A DNA stretch of 33,422 bases, from assembly GCA_030431435.1 (NCBI GenBank), contig JAUIJI010000016.1, forward strand, positions 1 to 33,422, given 5' to 3'. Positions 18,606 to 27,475 of this stretch are shown here, in pieces. The stretch's first letter is position 1, and each line of letters opens with the position of its first letter. The notes under the pieces were generated by a model that worked only from the letters and a program-made list of their open reading frames with translations, searched no databases and was not told the DNA's origin. The translations under genes and the position numbers were made by a program. The DNA is from Alphaproteobacteria bacterium. Its GTDB lineage: Bacteria; Pseudomonadota; Alphaproteobacteria; Sphingomonadales; Sphingomonadaceae.

Positions 18606-19976
18606 ATGAGCACAGCAGACAGAGCGATTGCCGCCGTCGTCCTCGCCGCAGGCAAGGGCACCAGGATGAAGAGCCAGCGCCACAAGGTGCTGCACGAAAT
18701 CGGCGGCAAGCCGATGATCGACCACCTGCTGGGCGAGGTCGAAAAGCTCGGCACGCGGCGCACCGTGGTGGTGGTGGGCGAATGGCGCGAGCAGGTGGAG
18801 AAACACCTTGCCGGTCGCGCGAGTTTTGCGGTGCAGGACCAGCAGCTGGGCACCGGCCATGCGGTGATGCAGGCAAAGGACGCGCTCACTGGCTTTGACG
18901 GCGATGTGTTGCTGATGTTCGGCGATGTGCCTTTCGTGCGCGCGGAAACGATGGCCACCATGCTCGACCGGCTTCATGCAGATGATGCTCCGGCAGTCGT
19001 GGTGCTCGGCTTCGAGCCGGAGGACGCGCTGCAATATGGCCGCGTGATCGCCGATGATGGCCGCATCGCGAAAATGGTCGAATTCAAGGATGCGAGCGAG
19101 GAGGAACGCGCCTGCCGCCTGTGCAATTCCGGCCTGATGGCGGTGCGCGGCGAGCAGCTGTTCGAACTGCTGTCCCGCGTCGGCAATGACAATGCGCAGG
19201 GCGAGTATTACCTGCCCGATATCGTCAACGTCGCCATTTCCGAAGGGCTTCCCGCTGCCGTTGTCGTCACCGATGATGCAGACGAGGTTGCCGGGATCAA
19301 CAGCCGCGCAGAACTGGCCGATGCGGAACGCCGCTTCCAGCAGGCCAAACGCGCAGAAGCTATGGCGAATGGCGCGACGCTGCTTGCGCCCGAGACCGTG
19401 TTCTTCAGCCATGACACCGTGCTGGGTCAGGACGTGCTGGTGGAACAGAATGTAGTGTTCGCACCCGGCGTCACCGTGGCGGACAATGTCCGCATCCGCG
19501 CCAACAGCCACCTTGAAGGCGCGACGCTGCACGAAGGGGTGGAGATCGGCCCCTATGCCCGCCTGCGCCCCGGTGCGGTGCTGGAAAAGGGCAGCAAGGT
19601 CGGCAATTTCGTCGAGATGAAGAACGCCACTCTGGGTGAAGGCGCGAAGGCCAACCACCTCACCTATCTCGGCGACGCGACAGTGGGTGCGAAGGCCAAT
19701 ATCGGCGCGGGCACGATCACCTGCAATTACGATGGCTATTTCAAGCACCAGACGGTGATCGGGCCGGGCGCGTTCATCGGATCGAACTCCGCGCTGATAG
19801 CTCCGATCAAGATCGGGGCCGATGCCATCGTGGCGGCAGGCAGCGCGGTCAGCCGCGATGTGTCCGATGGCGAACTGCGCATGGTGCGCGCCGAACAGCT
19901 GGTCAAACCCGGCTGGGCAGACCGCTTCCATGACGCGATGAAAAAGAAGAAAGAGCAGGCGAAGAAAGATGGCTGA
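18606..19976 (+). CDS. glmU: Bifunctional N-acetylglucosamine-1-phosphate uridyltransferase / glucosamine-1-phosphate acetyltransferase
   Basis: AIAAVVLAAGKGTRMKSQRHKVLHEIGGKPMIDHLL, and the C-terminal hexapeptide domain NFVEMKNATLGEGAKANHLTYLGDATVGAKANIGAGTITCNYDGYFKHQTVIG. Confidence 0.97.
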   Translation: MSTADRAIAAVVLAAGKGTRMKSQRHKVLHEIGGKPMIDHLLGEVEKLGTRRTVVVVGEWREQVEKHLAGRASFAVQDQQLGTGHAVMQAKDALTGFDGDVLLMFGDVPFVRAETMATMLDRLHADDAPAVVVLGFEPEDALQYGRVIADDGRIAKMVEFKDASEEERACRLCNSGLMAVRGEQLFELLSRVGNDNAQGEYYLPDIVNVAISEGLPAAVVVTDDADEVAGINSRAELADAERRFQQAKRAEAMANGATLLAPETVFFSHDTVLGQDVLVEQNVVFAPGVTVADNVRIRANSHLEGATLHEGVEIGPYARLRPGAVLEKGSKVGNFVEMKNATLGEGAKANHLTYLGDATVGAKANIGAGTITCNYDGYFKHQTVIGPGAFIGSNSALIAPIKIGADAIVAAGSAVSRDVSDGELRMVRAEQLVKPGWADRFHDAMKKKKEQAKKDG

Positions 19977-20424
19977 AGAGCAGAAAGTGGGCGACGCGCA
20001 ACTGGGTGCCATGCTGGAGGCATCGCGCGACTTCGCGTTCCAGCTGCTGGCGGAAAAGGGCAAGCTGATCCCCTTCGGCGCGCGTGCGGGTGAGAGCGGC
20101 GATATCGAATTCGTCCGCGTGGCTGACGAGACCAGCACCGAGCCGCTCGACGATATCTACACGAAGACGCAGGAACTTCTGGCCGGACAGGCAAGTGCGG
20201 ACGAGATCATCGTCGCCACCACCGTGGCTCATGTCGCCATCGAAGGCGGTATCGGCGAGGAAGGCTATGAACGCGCCATCCGCGTGCATGTCGAAGCGCC
20301 CGATTTCAGCCGCTTCATCTTCGCGCCCTACAACGTCGTTCCCGGCGAGCAGGAAGGCACGGCCACGCTGGAACCCGGCAAGATGGTTGCGCAGGAAGCC
20401 GACGCGGTGGTTTTCGCTGGTTGA
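19969..20424 (+). CDS. Uncharacterised 151-aa protein between glmU and glmS
   Basis: Clean ORF overlapping the glmU stop by 8 nt. MAEEQKVGDAQLGAMLEASRDFAFQLLAEKGKLIPFGARAGESGDIEFV...RFIFAPYNVV. Position supports it being coding, but no family is recognised. Confidence 0.8.
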   Translation: MAEEQKVGDAQLGAMLEASRDFAFQLLAEKGKLIPFGARAGESGDIEFVRVADETSTEPLDDIYTKTQELLAGQASADEIIVATTVAHVAIEGGIGEEGYERAIRVHVEAPDFSRFIFAPYNVVPGEQEGTATLEPGKMVAQEADAVVFAG

Positions 20425-20462
20425 GAGGATCTCCCTGGAGTGGCCCGGCAATCGCCGGTTCA

Positions 20463-20490
20463 CACGCGCAGTGGCAATCAGCCACGCGTG
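20463..20490 (+). other. Stem-loop in the glmS upstream region
   Basis: CACGCG-cag-TGGC-aatca-GCCA-CGCGTG: a 6-bp outer stem and 4-bp inner stem separated by a 3-nt bulge. Confidence 0.45.
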
Positions 20491-20559
20491 ATCTATACGA
20501 AATACCAACCCGTTGCGTCTAAGGCCGCGGGTGATCGAGACATGGGGGCTGACGCGTAA

Positions 20560-22383
20560 ATGTGCGGAATTATCGGGATTGTCGGCACGCAGCCGGTGGC
20601 GGACAGGCTGGTCGACGGGCTGCGGCGGATGGAATATCGCGGCTATGACAGTTCTGGCGTCTGCACGCTGGATGACGGGCAGATGGTCCGTCGCCGCGCG
20701 CAGGGCAAGCTGGTCAATCTCGTGGCAGAAATCGCGGAAAATCCCGCTCCCGGCAATGTCGGCATAGCGCACACGCGCTGGGCCACCCACGGCGCGCCCA
20801 CGGCCCGCAATGCCCACCCGCATGCCACCGATGAAGTGGCGATCGTGCACAACGGCATTATCGAGAATTTCGCTTCGCTGCGCGCCGAATTGCAGGAACG
20901 CGGGCGCGTGTTCGAAAGCGAGACGGACAGCGAGATCGTCGCGCATCTCGTTTCCGAACAGGTCGAGGCGGGCAAGTCACCGCAGGATGCGGTCGCCGAA
21001 GTCCTGCCGCGCCTGCGCGGGGCATTCGCGCTGGCCATCGCCTTCCGCGCGCATCCCGACATGCTGATCGGCGCGCGGCTCGGCTCGCCGCTGGTGGTGG
21101 GTTATGGCGAGGGCGAAACCTTCCTTGGGTCTGACGCGCTGGCGCTGGCCTCGCTCACCCAGAAGATCACCTATCTCGAAGAAGGTGACTGGGTCGTCGT
21201 CACCCGCGATGGGGCCGAGATTTTCGACAGCGAAAACAAGCCGGTAACCCGCGATATCGTCGCTTCAGGTGCCAGCGCGGCTGCCATCGAGAAGGGCAAT
21301 TTCCACCACTTCATGCAGAAGGAAATCTTCGAGCAGCCGACCGTGGTGGCGCAGACCCTGCAAAGCTATCTCCGCCCGCTGGAACGCAAGGTGGCGCTGC
21401 CGCAGATCGACTTCGACATTTCCGCCATCGACCGCATCACCATCGTCGCATGCGGCACCAGCTATTACGCGGCGATGGTCGCGAAGTACTGGTTCGAGAG
21501 CTTCGCCCGCGTGCCGGTGGACATCGATTTCGCCTCCGAGTTCCGGTACCGCGAGCCGATCCTCAAGGAAGGCGGCCTCTCGCTGTTCATCTCGCAAAGC
21601 GGGGAGACGGCGGATACGCTGGCCGCCCTCAGGCATTGCAAGGCCGAAGGGCAGACCATCGCGGTCGTCGTCAACGTGCCCACCAGCACCATGGCGCGCG
21701 AGGCGGACCTGCTGCTGCCCACCCATGCGGGACCGGAAATCGGCGTGGCTTCGACCAAGGCCTTTACCTGCCAGCTTGCGGTGCTGGCCGCGCTGGCTGC
21801 GCATTTCGCGGTCAAGAAGGGGCGCATGACCGAGGCAGAGGAAGCGGCAATCGTTGCCCATTTGCTCGAAGCGCCTGCCTGCCTCAACGCCGCGCTCGAT
21901 CACGATGCGGAAATCCAGGCGATTGCCCCGTTGATCGCTCCTGCACGCGATGTGCTTTATCTGGGGCGCGGGCCGGACTTCCCGCTGGCGCTGGAAGGTG
22001 CGCTCAAGCTCAAGGAAATCAGCTATATCCACGCCGAAGGTTATGCCTCGGGCGAAATGAAGCACGGGCCCATCGCGCTGATCGACAAGGATGTGCCGGT
22101 GATCGTGCTCGCGCCGTCCGGTCCGCTGTTCGAAAAGACCGTTTCCAACATGCAGGAAGTGGCCGCGCGCGGTGGCAAGATCGTGCTGATTTCGGATGCT
22201 GATGGCATTGCCGAAGCCGGTGATGGCTGCATGGCAACCATCGAAATGCCCAAGGTCCACCCGCTGATTGCGCCGCTGGTCTATGCCGTGCCGGTGCAGT
22301 TGCTGGCCTACCATGTGGCCTGCGCCAAGGGCACCGATGTTGACCAGCCGCGCAACCTGGCGAAATCGGTCACGGTGGAATAG
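20560..22383 (+). CDS. glmS: Glutamine--fructose-6-phosphate aminotransferase (isomerizing)
   Basis: MCGIIGIVGTQPVADRLVDGLRRMEYRGYDSSGV, THGAPTARNAHPH, SQSGETADTLAALR, C-terminal PRNLAKSVTVE. Confidence 0.98.
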   Translation: MCGIIGIVGTQPVADRLVDGLRRMEYRGYDSSGVCTLDDGQMVRRRAQGKLVNLVAEIAENPAPGNVGIAHTRWATHGAPTARNAHPHATDEVAIVHNGIIENFASLRAELQERGRVFESETDSEIVAHLVSEQVEAGKSPQDAVAEVLPRLRGAFALAIAFRAHPDMLIGARLGSPLVVGYGEGETFLGSDALALASLTQKITYLEEGDWVVVTRDGAEIFDSENKPVTRDIVASGASAAAIEKGNFHHFMQKEIFEQPTVVAQTLQSYLRPLERKVALPQIDFDISAIDRITIVACGTSYYAAMVAKYWFESFARVPVDIDFASEFRYREPILKEGGLSLFISQSGETADTLAALRHCKAEGQTIAVVVNVPTSTMAREADLLLPTHAGPEIGVASTKAFTCQLAVLAALAAHFAVKKGRMTEAEEAAIVAHLLEAPACLNAALDHDAEIQAIAPLIAPARDVLYLGRGPDFPLALEGALKLKEISYIHAEGYASGEMKHGPIALIDKDVPVIVLAPSGPLFEKTVSNMQEVAARGGKIVLISDADGIAEAGDGCMATIEMPKVHPLIAPLVYAVPVQLLAYHVACAKGTDVDQPRNLAKSVTVE

Positions 22384-22452
22384 GTTACACGAGCGTTCAA
22401 ATTCGGGTGGGAATTTACCCGACGCTAATGCTTTTTCCCTAGGGGGAAGGCC

Positions 22453-24807
22453 GTGAACGCGACCTACACCGGCCTCCCGGACCTGCCCTTGGAACTCAAT
22501 GCCATGCAGGTGCTGGGCTTCAAGGATCCCGACAAGGGTGACTGGTCGCGCCTGCGCGCCTTGCAATACCGGGAACTACACCAGACAGCGACGGTGCGCC
22601 TTACGGCGCATACCATTGCTGCCGCCATGATCTGCCTGATCTATTTTGCCAGCGTCCCGGGTGTGCTGCTGGCGGCCTGGGCAGTGGCGCTGCTCTTTGC
22701 GGTTGCCAATGTGGTTCGCGTGGAATCCGACCTCGCCAGTCTCGACAATCGCCAGATGAAGCGGCGCGAGTTCGGCAGCCATGCCATTGCCGTTTGCGCC
22801 ATGGCGACCTGTTGGGCTGTCCCGCTGCTGGCTTTCGCCTCCACCGGTTCGGAAGCGGCGCATTTTGCCTTGTGGACCGTGGTCGCCATGCTGGTGGCAG
22901 GATCGGCGCTGACCATGTACAAGGCACCCATTACGGGGATTGTGTGGGCCACGATCTGCGGCATCGCTTCGATGTTTTCCTTCGCGATGGAGGGGAACTG
23001 GCTGTTCGCCCTTGCATCCATCTTTTTCTGCACTGTGGTTATTGGCGGCACGCTGAGCACGGCGCGGATCTTCCTGACCGCCCGCATTGCCGAGGCTGGG
23101 GCTGCCGAGAAGGACGAGGTGGTTTCGCTCCTCCTGCGCGAGTTCGAGGAGAACCAGGCCGACTGGCTGTGGCAGATCGATGCCAATCGCAAGATCAAGG
23201 CGGCCAGCCCGCGCTTTGCCTTTGCCCTTGGCGAGGAGGCCAAGGACATCGAAGGCCGCCGCATGGTAGAGCTCATGGCAGGCAACAACTGGAAAGACGG
23301 CACATTGCCGCCCAGCCTGCATGAACTGGCTGACCAGTTGAAGCGCCGCGAAAGCTTCTCGCACCTGACCGTGCAGGTCGACCTGGGCGGCAACCGACGA
23401 TGGTGGGAATTGTCAGGCACGCCGATCTTCAATGACAAGGGCAAGTTCGATGGATTCCGCGGTGTTGGTTCTGACGTGACCGAACAGCGCGAATCCGCCG
23501 AAAAGATCGCCTACCTTGCGCGCTACGACACGCTAACCGGGCTGCCCAACCGCCTTATGCTGACTGAGGCGCTGAATGATGCGCTGCGCTATGCCGAACA
23601 GTGGAAGACGCGCTGTGCCTTCCTGATGATCGACCTCGACCGTTTCAAGGCGGTGAACGATTCCCTCGGCCATCACATCGGCGACAAGATGCTGGCCCAG
23701 GTTTCGCAGCGGCTGCAGGCTGTCATCACCGAGAACGAGCACGTCGGCCGGCTGGGCGGTGACGAGTTTGCTATAGTGATCCGCGATGCTGCCAAGGCGA
23801 GCCATGTGCGCGAGCTTGCAGAGGATGTGATCGCGGCGCTTTCCGCGCCCTATTCGGTGGATAACCACACGCTGTACATCGGTGCCAGCATCGGCTCTGC
23901 GCTGGGACCGCGTGATGGCAATACTGTCGAAACCCTGATGCGCAACGCTGACCTTGCACTCTACCGCGCCAAGGACGAAGGCGGCGGCGAGTACCGCGCC
24001 TTCCAGCCTTCGCTGCATGCCGATGCGCAGGAACGCCTGAAGCTGGAAGCATCGCTGCGCAATGCCATTGGCAACCAGGAACTGGAGGTCAATTTCCAGC
24101 CCGTGGTGAACGCCAATTCCGAGGATGTGGTCAGCTTCGAGGCGCTGCTGCGCTGGAACAGCAAGGACCATGGCTTTGTCAGCCCGGCCAAGTTCATTCC
24201 GCTGGCCGAGGATACGCGCCTGATTGTGCCGATTGGCGACTGGGTTCTGCGTGAGGCATGTCGCCACGCGGCCATGTGGCCCGAAAACGTGAAGGTGGCG
24301 GTGAACGTTTCCGGCGAACAATTGCTTGAACCCAATTTCGCCCGGACCGTGGTCTGCGCACTTGCAGACTCGGGGCTGCCTGCCCATCGGCTCGAAGTCG
24401 AGGTGACCGAAAGCGTGTTTCTGCGCGATGGCCGCACGGCCCGTCAGTCGCTGGAGGAAATACTGGCGCTGGGCTGCTCGGTCGCGCTCGATGATTTCGG
24501 CACCGGCTATTCCTCGCTCGGCTACCTGCGCACGCTGCGCTTCTCGACGATCAAGGTGGATCGCAGCTTCGTGCAGGGCGCATCGGAAGGGAATGCGGAA
24601 AGCCTCGCCATCATCAATGCGGTGGTTGCGATGGCCAAGAGCCTGGAAATGTCGACGACAGCGGAAGGCGTCGAGGACATGGAGCAGGCAGACTTGGTCC
24701 GCGGCCTCGGTTGCGACAAGATCCAGGGATATTACTTCGGACGGCCGATGCCGGCGACCGAAGCGCTGAGCCTTGTGCTCAAGCGCCGTAGCAACGCTGC
24801 TGCCTAG
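22453..24807 (+). CDS. Membrane-associated PAS-GGDEF-EAL c-di-GMP signalling protein
   Basis: GTG start. Several N-terminal hydrophobic segments, a PAS-like region (WLWQIDANRKIKAASPRFAFALG...GVGSDVTEQRE), GGDEF (RLGGDEFAIVI), EAL (FEALLRWNSKDHGFVSPAKFIPLAE) and DDFGTGYSSLGYL. Both catalytic signatures look intact. Confidence 0.95.
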   Translation: MNATYTGLPDLPLELNAMQVLGFKDPDKGDWSRLRALQYRELHQTATVRLTAHTIAAAMICLIYFASVPGVLLAAWAVALLFAVANVVRVESDLASLDNRQMKRREFGSHAIAVCAMATCWAVPLLAFASTGSEAAHFALWTVVAMLVAGSALTMYKAPITGIVWATICGIASMFSFAMEGNWLFALASIFFCTVVIGGTLSTARIFLTARIAEAGAAEKDEVVSLLLREFEENQADWLWQIDANRKIKAASPRFAFALGEEAKDIEGRRMVELMAGNNWKDGTLPPSLHELADQLKRRESFSHLTVQVDLGGNRRWWELSGTPIFNDKGKFDGFRGVGSDVTEQRESAEKIAYLARYDTLTGLPNRLMLTEALNDALRYAEQWKTRCAFLMIDLDRFKAVNDSLGHHIGDKMLAQVSQRLQAVITENEHVGRLGGDEFAIVIRDAAKASHVRELAEDVIAALSAPYSVDNHTLYIGASIGSALGPRDGNTVETLMRNADLALYRAKDEGGGEYRAFQPSLHADAQERLKLEASLRNAIGNQELEVNFQPVVNANSEDVVSFEALLRWNSKDHGFVSPAKFIPLAEDTRLIVPIGDWVLREACRHAAMWPENVKVAVNVSGEQLLEPNFARTVVCALADSGLPAHRLEVEVTESVFLRDGRTARQSLEEILALGCSVALDDFGTGYSSLGYLRTLRFSTIKVDRSFVQGASEGNAESLAIINAVVAMAKSLEMSTTAEGVEDMEQADLVRGLGCDKIQGYYFGRPMPATEALSLVLKRRSNAAA

Positions 24808-24860
24808 TTATCTTTGCGAAGGCGCATCCGCGCTTGATGCTTTGCTTTAGTCCCTCAAGC

Positions 24861-25078
24861 GCCGGGCGCAGCGCGTCCGCGCTGCTTGGCTTCCGCCCTA
24901 CCGGGCGGCGCGTGGTCACGCGCTGGCTTCGCCTTCGGCTCAGCGACCATTCCAGGCCAGACCGTTCGTGCTGGAAAACGGTTGCTCAGCAACCGCAAGG
25001 GCGACTGCCCGCCCGGAGGTGCCCCGCAGCGTAGCGCAGGGATCAGCACCGAGGACCGCGCGCCCGGACGGGCGTGCG
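24861..25078. repeat. Intergenic array of short GC-rich hairpins
   Basis: Successive palindromes: 24869-24884 CAGCGCGTCCGCGCTG; 24893-24908 CCGCCCTACCGGGCGG; 24908-24923 GCGCGTGGTCACGCGC; 24979-24995 CGGTTGCTCAGCAACCG; 25057-25078 CGCGCGCCCGGACGGGCGTGCG. Confidence 0.75.
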
Positions 25079-25087
25079 GAACACCAA

Positions 25088-25759
25088 TCAGGCTACACTC
25101 AAACTCTCGAACACGCTCTCGAACAGCGCCACGCCGTCGGTGCCGCCGTGTGCTGCATCCACCGCGCGTTCGGGGTGGGGCATCATGCCCAGCACATTGC
25201 CGCCCGCGTTGAGGATACCGGCGATATCGCGCTGCGAGCCGTTGCAGTTCTCGTCATAGCGGAAGGCCACGCGGCCATCGCCTTCGAGGCGGTCGAGCGT
25301 CTCGGCATCGGCAAAATAGTTGCCATCGTGATGCGCCACGGGAATGTCGATCACCTGTCCGGCTTCATAGCGGCTGGTAAACAGCGACTGGCTGTTTTCC
25401 ACCTTCAGCTTCACGGTGCGGCAGATGAAGGTCTGCCCTGCGTTGCGCATCAGCGCGCCGGGCAGGAGGCCGCTTTCCGTCAGCACCTGGAATCCGTTGC
25501 ACACGCCCAGCACCGGCACGCCCTTGCCGGCAGCGTCAGTAATCGCGCGCATGATCGGGCTGTTTGCCGCCATCGATCCGCAGCGCAGGTAATCGCCGTA
25601 GGAGAAGCCGCCGGGAAGGGCTATGAAATCAAGGCCATCGGGCAGGCTGGCATCGCCATGCCACACGCGCAGCGGCGCCTTGCCCGATATCCGCTCGATC
25701 GCCACCGCCATGTCGCGGTCGCAGTTCGAACCGGGGAAGGTGATGACGGCGGCGCGCAT
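25088..25759 (-). CDS. purQ: Phosphoribosylformylglycinamidine synthase subunit PurQ
   Basis: [73 protein letters not shown]. Confidence 0.97.
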   Translation of the reverse strand: MRAAVITFPGSNCDRDMAVAIERISGKAPLRVWHGDASLPDGLDFIALPGGFSYGDYLRCGSMAANSPIMRAITDAAGKGVPVLGVCNGFQVLTESGLLPGALMRNAGQTFICRTVKLKVENSQSLFTSRYEAGQVIDIPVAHHDGNYFADAETLDRLEGDGRVAFRYDENCNGSQRDIAGILNAGGNVLGMMPHPERAVDAAHGGTDGVALFESVFESLSVA

Positions 25760-26010
25760 CAGGCGGCACCTGCCGTTTCGGGCAGCTTCTCGATGGAGTA
25801 GTTCTCGATCACCATGTTGGCGAGCAGCTTGCGGCACATCTCGTCAAGCGCCTCATCCGTGGTGCTGTCGGCCACGTCCAGCTCGATCAGGCGGCCGATG
25901 CGGACATCCTCGACACCGGTGAAGCCAAGGCCTTCCAGCGAATGGTGGACGGCGCGGCCCTGCGGGTCGAGCACGCCGGGCTTAAGGCTGACATGGATGC
26001 GGACTTTCAT
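25759..26010 (-). CDS. purS: Phosphoribosylformylglycinamidine synthase subunit PurS
   Basis: [46 protein letters not shown]...[11 protein letters not shown]; overlaps the purQ start. Confidence 0.97.
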   Translation of the reverse strand: MKVRIHVSLKPGVLDPQGRAVHHSLEGLGFTGVEDVRIGRLIELDVADSTTDEALDEMCRKLLANMVIENYSIEKLPETAGAA

Positions 26011-26201
26011 GGGGCTGGCCCTTCGTCAATTTGCGTGGAGTCGTTCCTGTGCGAGCCTATGGCGATTGCGCCCCTGCAGGGCAAGAGGGGCTTGGGCGGT
26101 GCTCCCCCCTTTTCCATTCGCGAATGACAGTGTCAGGCCAGCGACAGTTTGCACTGTCACACCGGCATGGAAGGGGGTTGCTACAATTCGGGACTTGTTG
26201 T

Positions 26202-26216
26202 TGCGAATGGTTCTCA
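26202..26216 (+). promoter_or_regulatory. Putative Fur box upstream of the PepSY gene
   Basis: TGCGAATGGTTCTCA fits the 7-1-7 Fur model TGATAATNATTATCA at 10 of 14 positions. It is 34 nt upstream of the ATG at 26251. Confidence 0.5.
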
Positions 26217-26250
26217 CTAGGCGTGGAGACAAGTTGATTCGGGAACAGAC

Positions 26251-27450
26251 ATGAACCAGTCCACTGCAACTGCTGAAAACACCAAGACGGCTGACAGGCC
26301 GCAGCCCTATCTATCGCCCGCTGCAAAGCGTCGGCAAACGTGGCTGTGGGTGCACCGCTGGCTGGGCATCATCCTGTTGATCCCGATGGCCGTGCTGGGC
26401 GTCACCGGGTCAGCGCAGGTCTGGCCTGAAGAGACCGAGGCGCTGCTCAACCCGCAGCGCGAAGTCGCCACCACGGCTGATCCCGCTGCCATCGGCACCG
26501 CCCATATCGCCAATGCGCGCGAGGCGCTGGCCGAATATGGCCCGATCGTCAGCATCCAGCTGGGCGAGGAAGGCGAGCCGATCGTGGCCTCGACCGCAGG
26601 CTATGCCGATCCGCCTTTCGGCATCGGCGCCCCCGGCGGCATGACGCGGCAGGCATATGTCGATCCCGACAGCGCCGAAGTGATCGACAATACCGACAGT
26701 GCCGGCGGCTTCATGTGGTACATGCACTTCATCCACGGACTGTTCCTGATCCCCGGCATCGGCCGCCAGATCGTGGGCATCATGGGCCTGTTCCTCACCA
26801 TATCCGCAGTCACGGGCATTTACGTGTTCTGGCCAGGGTTCAAGCGCCTGTTCGCTGCGCTGAAATGGCAGAAGCGCGATGGCAAGATGCTCAACATCCA
26901 CCGCCAGTCCGGCTTCCTGCTGTCGATCATCCTGATCGTGGAGGCGATCACCGGCGCGTGGATATCCTTCCCCGGTTTCTTCGCCATGCTGGTGGAACCC
27001 GGCGTTGAGCAGCCAGAGCGCCGCCGCCGTGGCGGCGGCCCGGAAGGCACCTTGCTGGAAGCAGAGGACGGCGCGTGGATGGTGGCGCTCGGTTCCGCGA
27101 CAGCCGCCTATGATGGCCGCCCGACCGGCATCACCGCGCCCACCGCAGAAAGTGGAGCGTGGACGGTCACCCTCGCAGGCGATGGCATGGACGCCACCGC
27201 CAGCGTGCCGCTGGATGGCGGCGAAGTGACGGTTGAGGAAAGCCCGGCCCGTGCAGGCCCGCCGCCGCCCGCGACCCGCGCGCAGGCCGTGTCCTCATGG
27301 ATGCGCGGCGTGCACTACGCCACCATCGGCGGGATCATCTGGGAACTGCTGGTGTTCATCAGCGGCATCGTGATGACCTTCCTGGCCATGAGCGGCATCT
27401 ACATCTGGGGCAAGCGAGAGCTGCTGGGCAAGAAGCGGCGCAAGGCCTGA
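26251..27450 (+). CDS. PepSY-associated TM helix domain protein (PiuB-like)
   Basis: WLWVHRWLGIILLIPMAVLGVTGSAQVW, FMWYMHFIHGLFLIPGIGRQIVGIMGLFLTISAVTGIYVFWPG, NIHRQSGFLLSIILIVEAITGAWISFPGFF; multiple TM helices with conserved histidines. Confidence 0.92.
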   Translation: MNQSTATAENTKTADRPQPYLSPAAKRRQTWLWVHRWLGIILLIPMAVLGVTGSAQVWPEETEALLNPQREVATTADPAAIGTAHIANAREALAEYGPIVSIQLGEEGEPIVASTAGYADPPFGIGAPGGMTRQAYVDPDSAEVIDNTDSAGGFMWYMHFIHGLFLIPGIGRQIVGIMGLFLTISAVTGIYVFWPGFKRLFAALKWQKRDGKMLNIHRQSGFLLSIILIVEAITGAWISFPGFFAMLVEPGVEQPERRRRGGGPEGTLLEAEDGAWMVALGSATAAYDGRPTGITAPTAESGAWTVTLAGDGMDATASVPLDGGEVTVEESPARAGPPPPATRAQAVSSWMRGVHYATIGGIIWELLVFISGIVMTFLAMSGIYIWGKRELLGKKRRKA

Positions 27451-27475
27451 TCCGCAATGATCGGCGCCGTGCTGC

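Noticed and set aside
18504-20138. 544-aa minus-strand ORF antisense to glmU
   Set aside because: Shadow ORF opposite a clear GlmU.
22414-22428. TTTA-N7-CTAA as a CtrA site upstream of the GGDEF-EAL gene
   Set aside because: Two mismatches from consensus; too weak to call alone. Mentioned only as context for the PilZ site.
24834-25212. Short ORFs (66 aa and 108 aa) across the hairpin array
   Set aside because: They are produced by palindromic GC-rich repeats, have no recognisable domain, and one runs into purQ.
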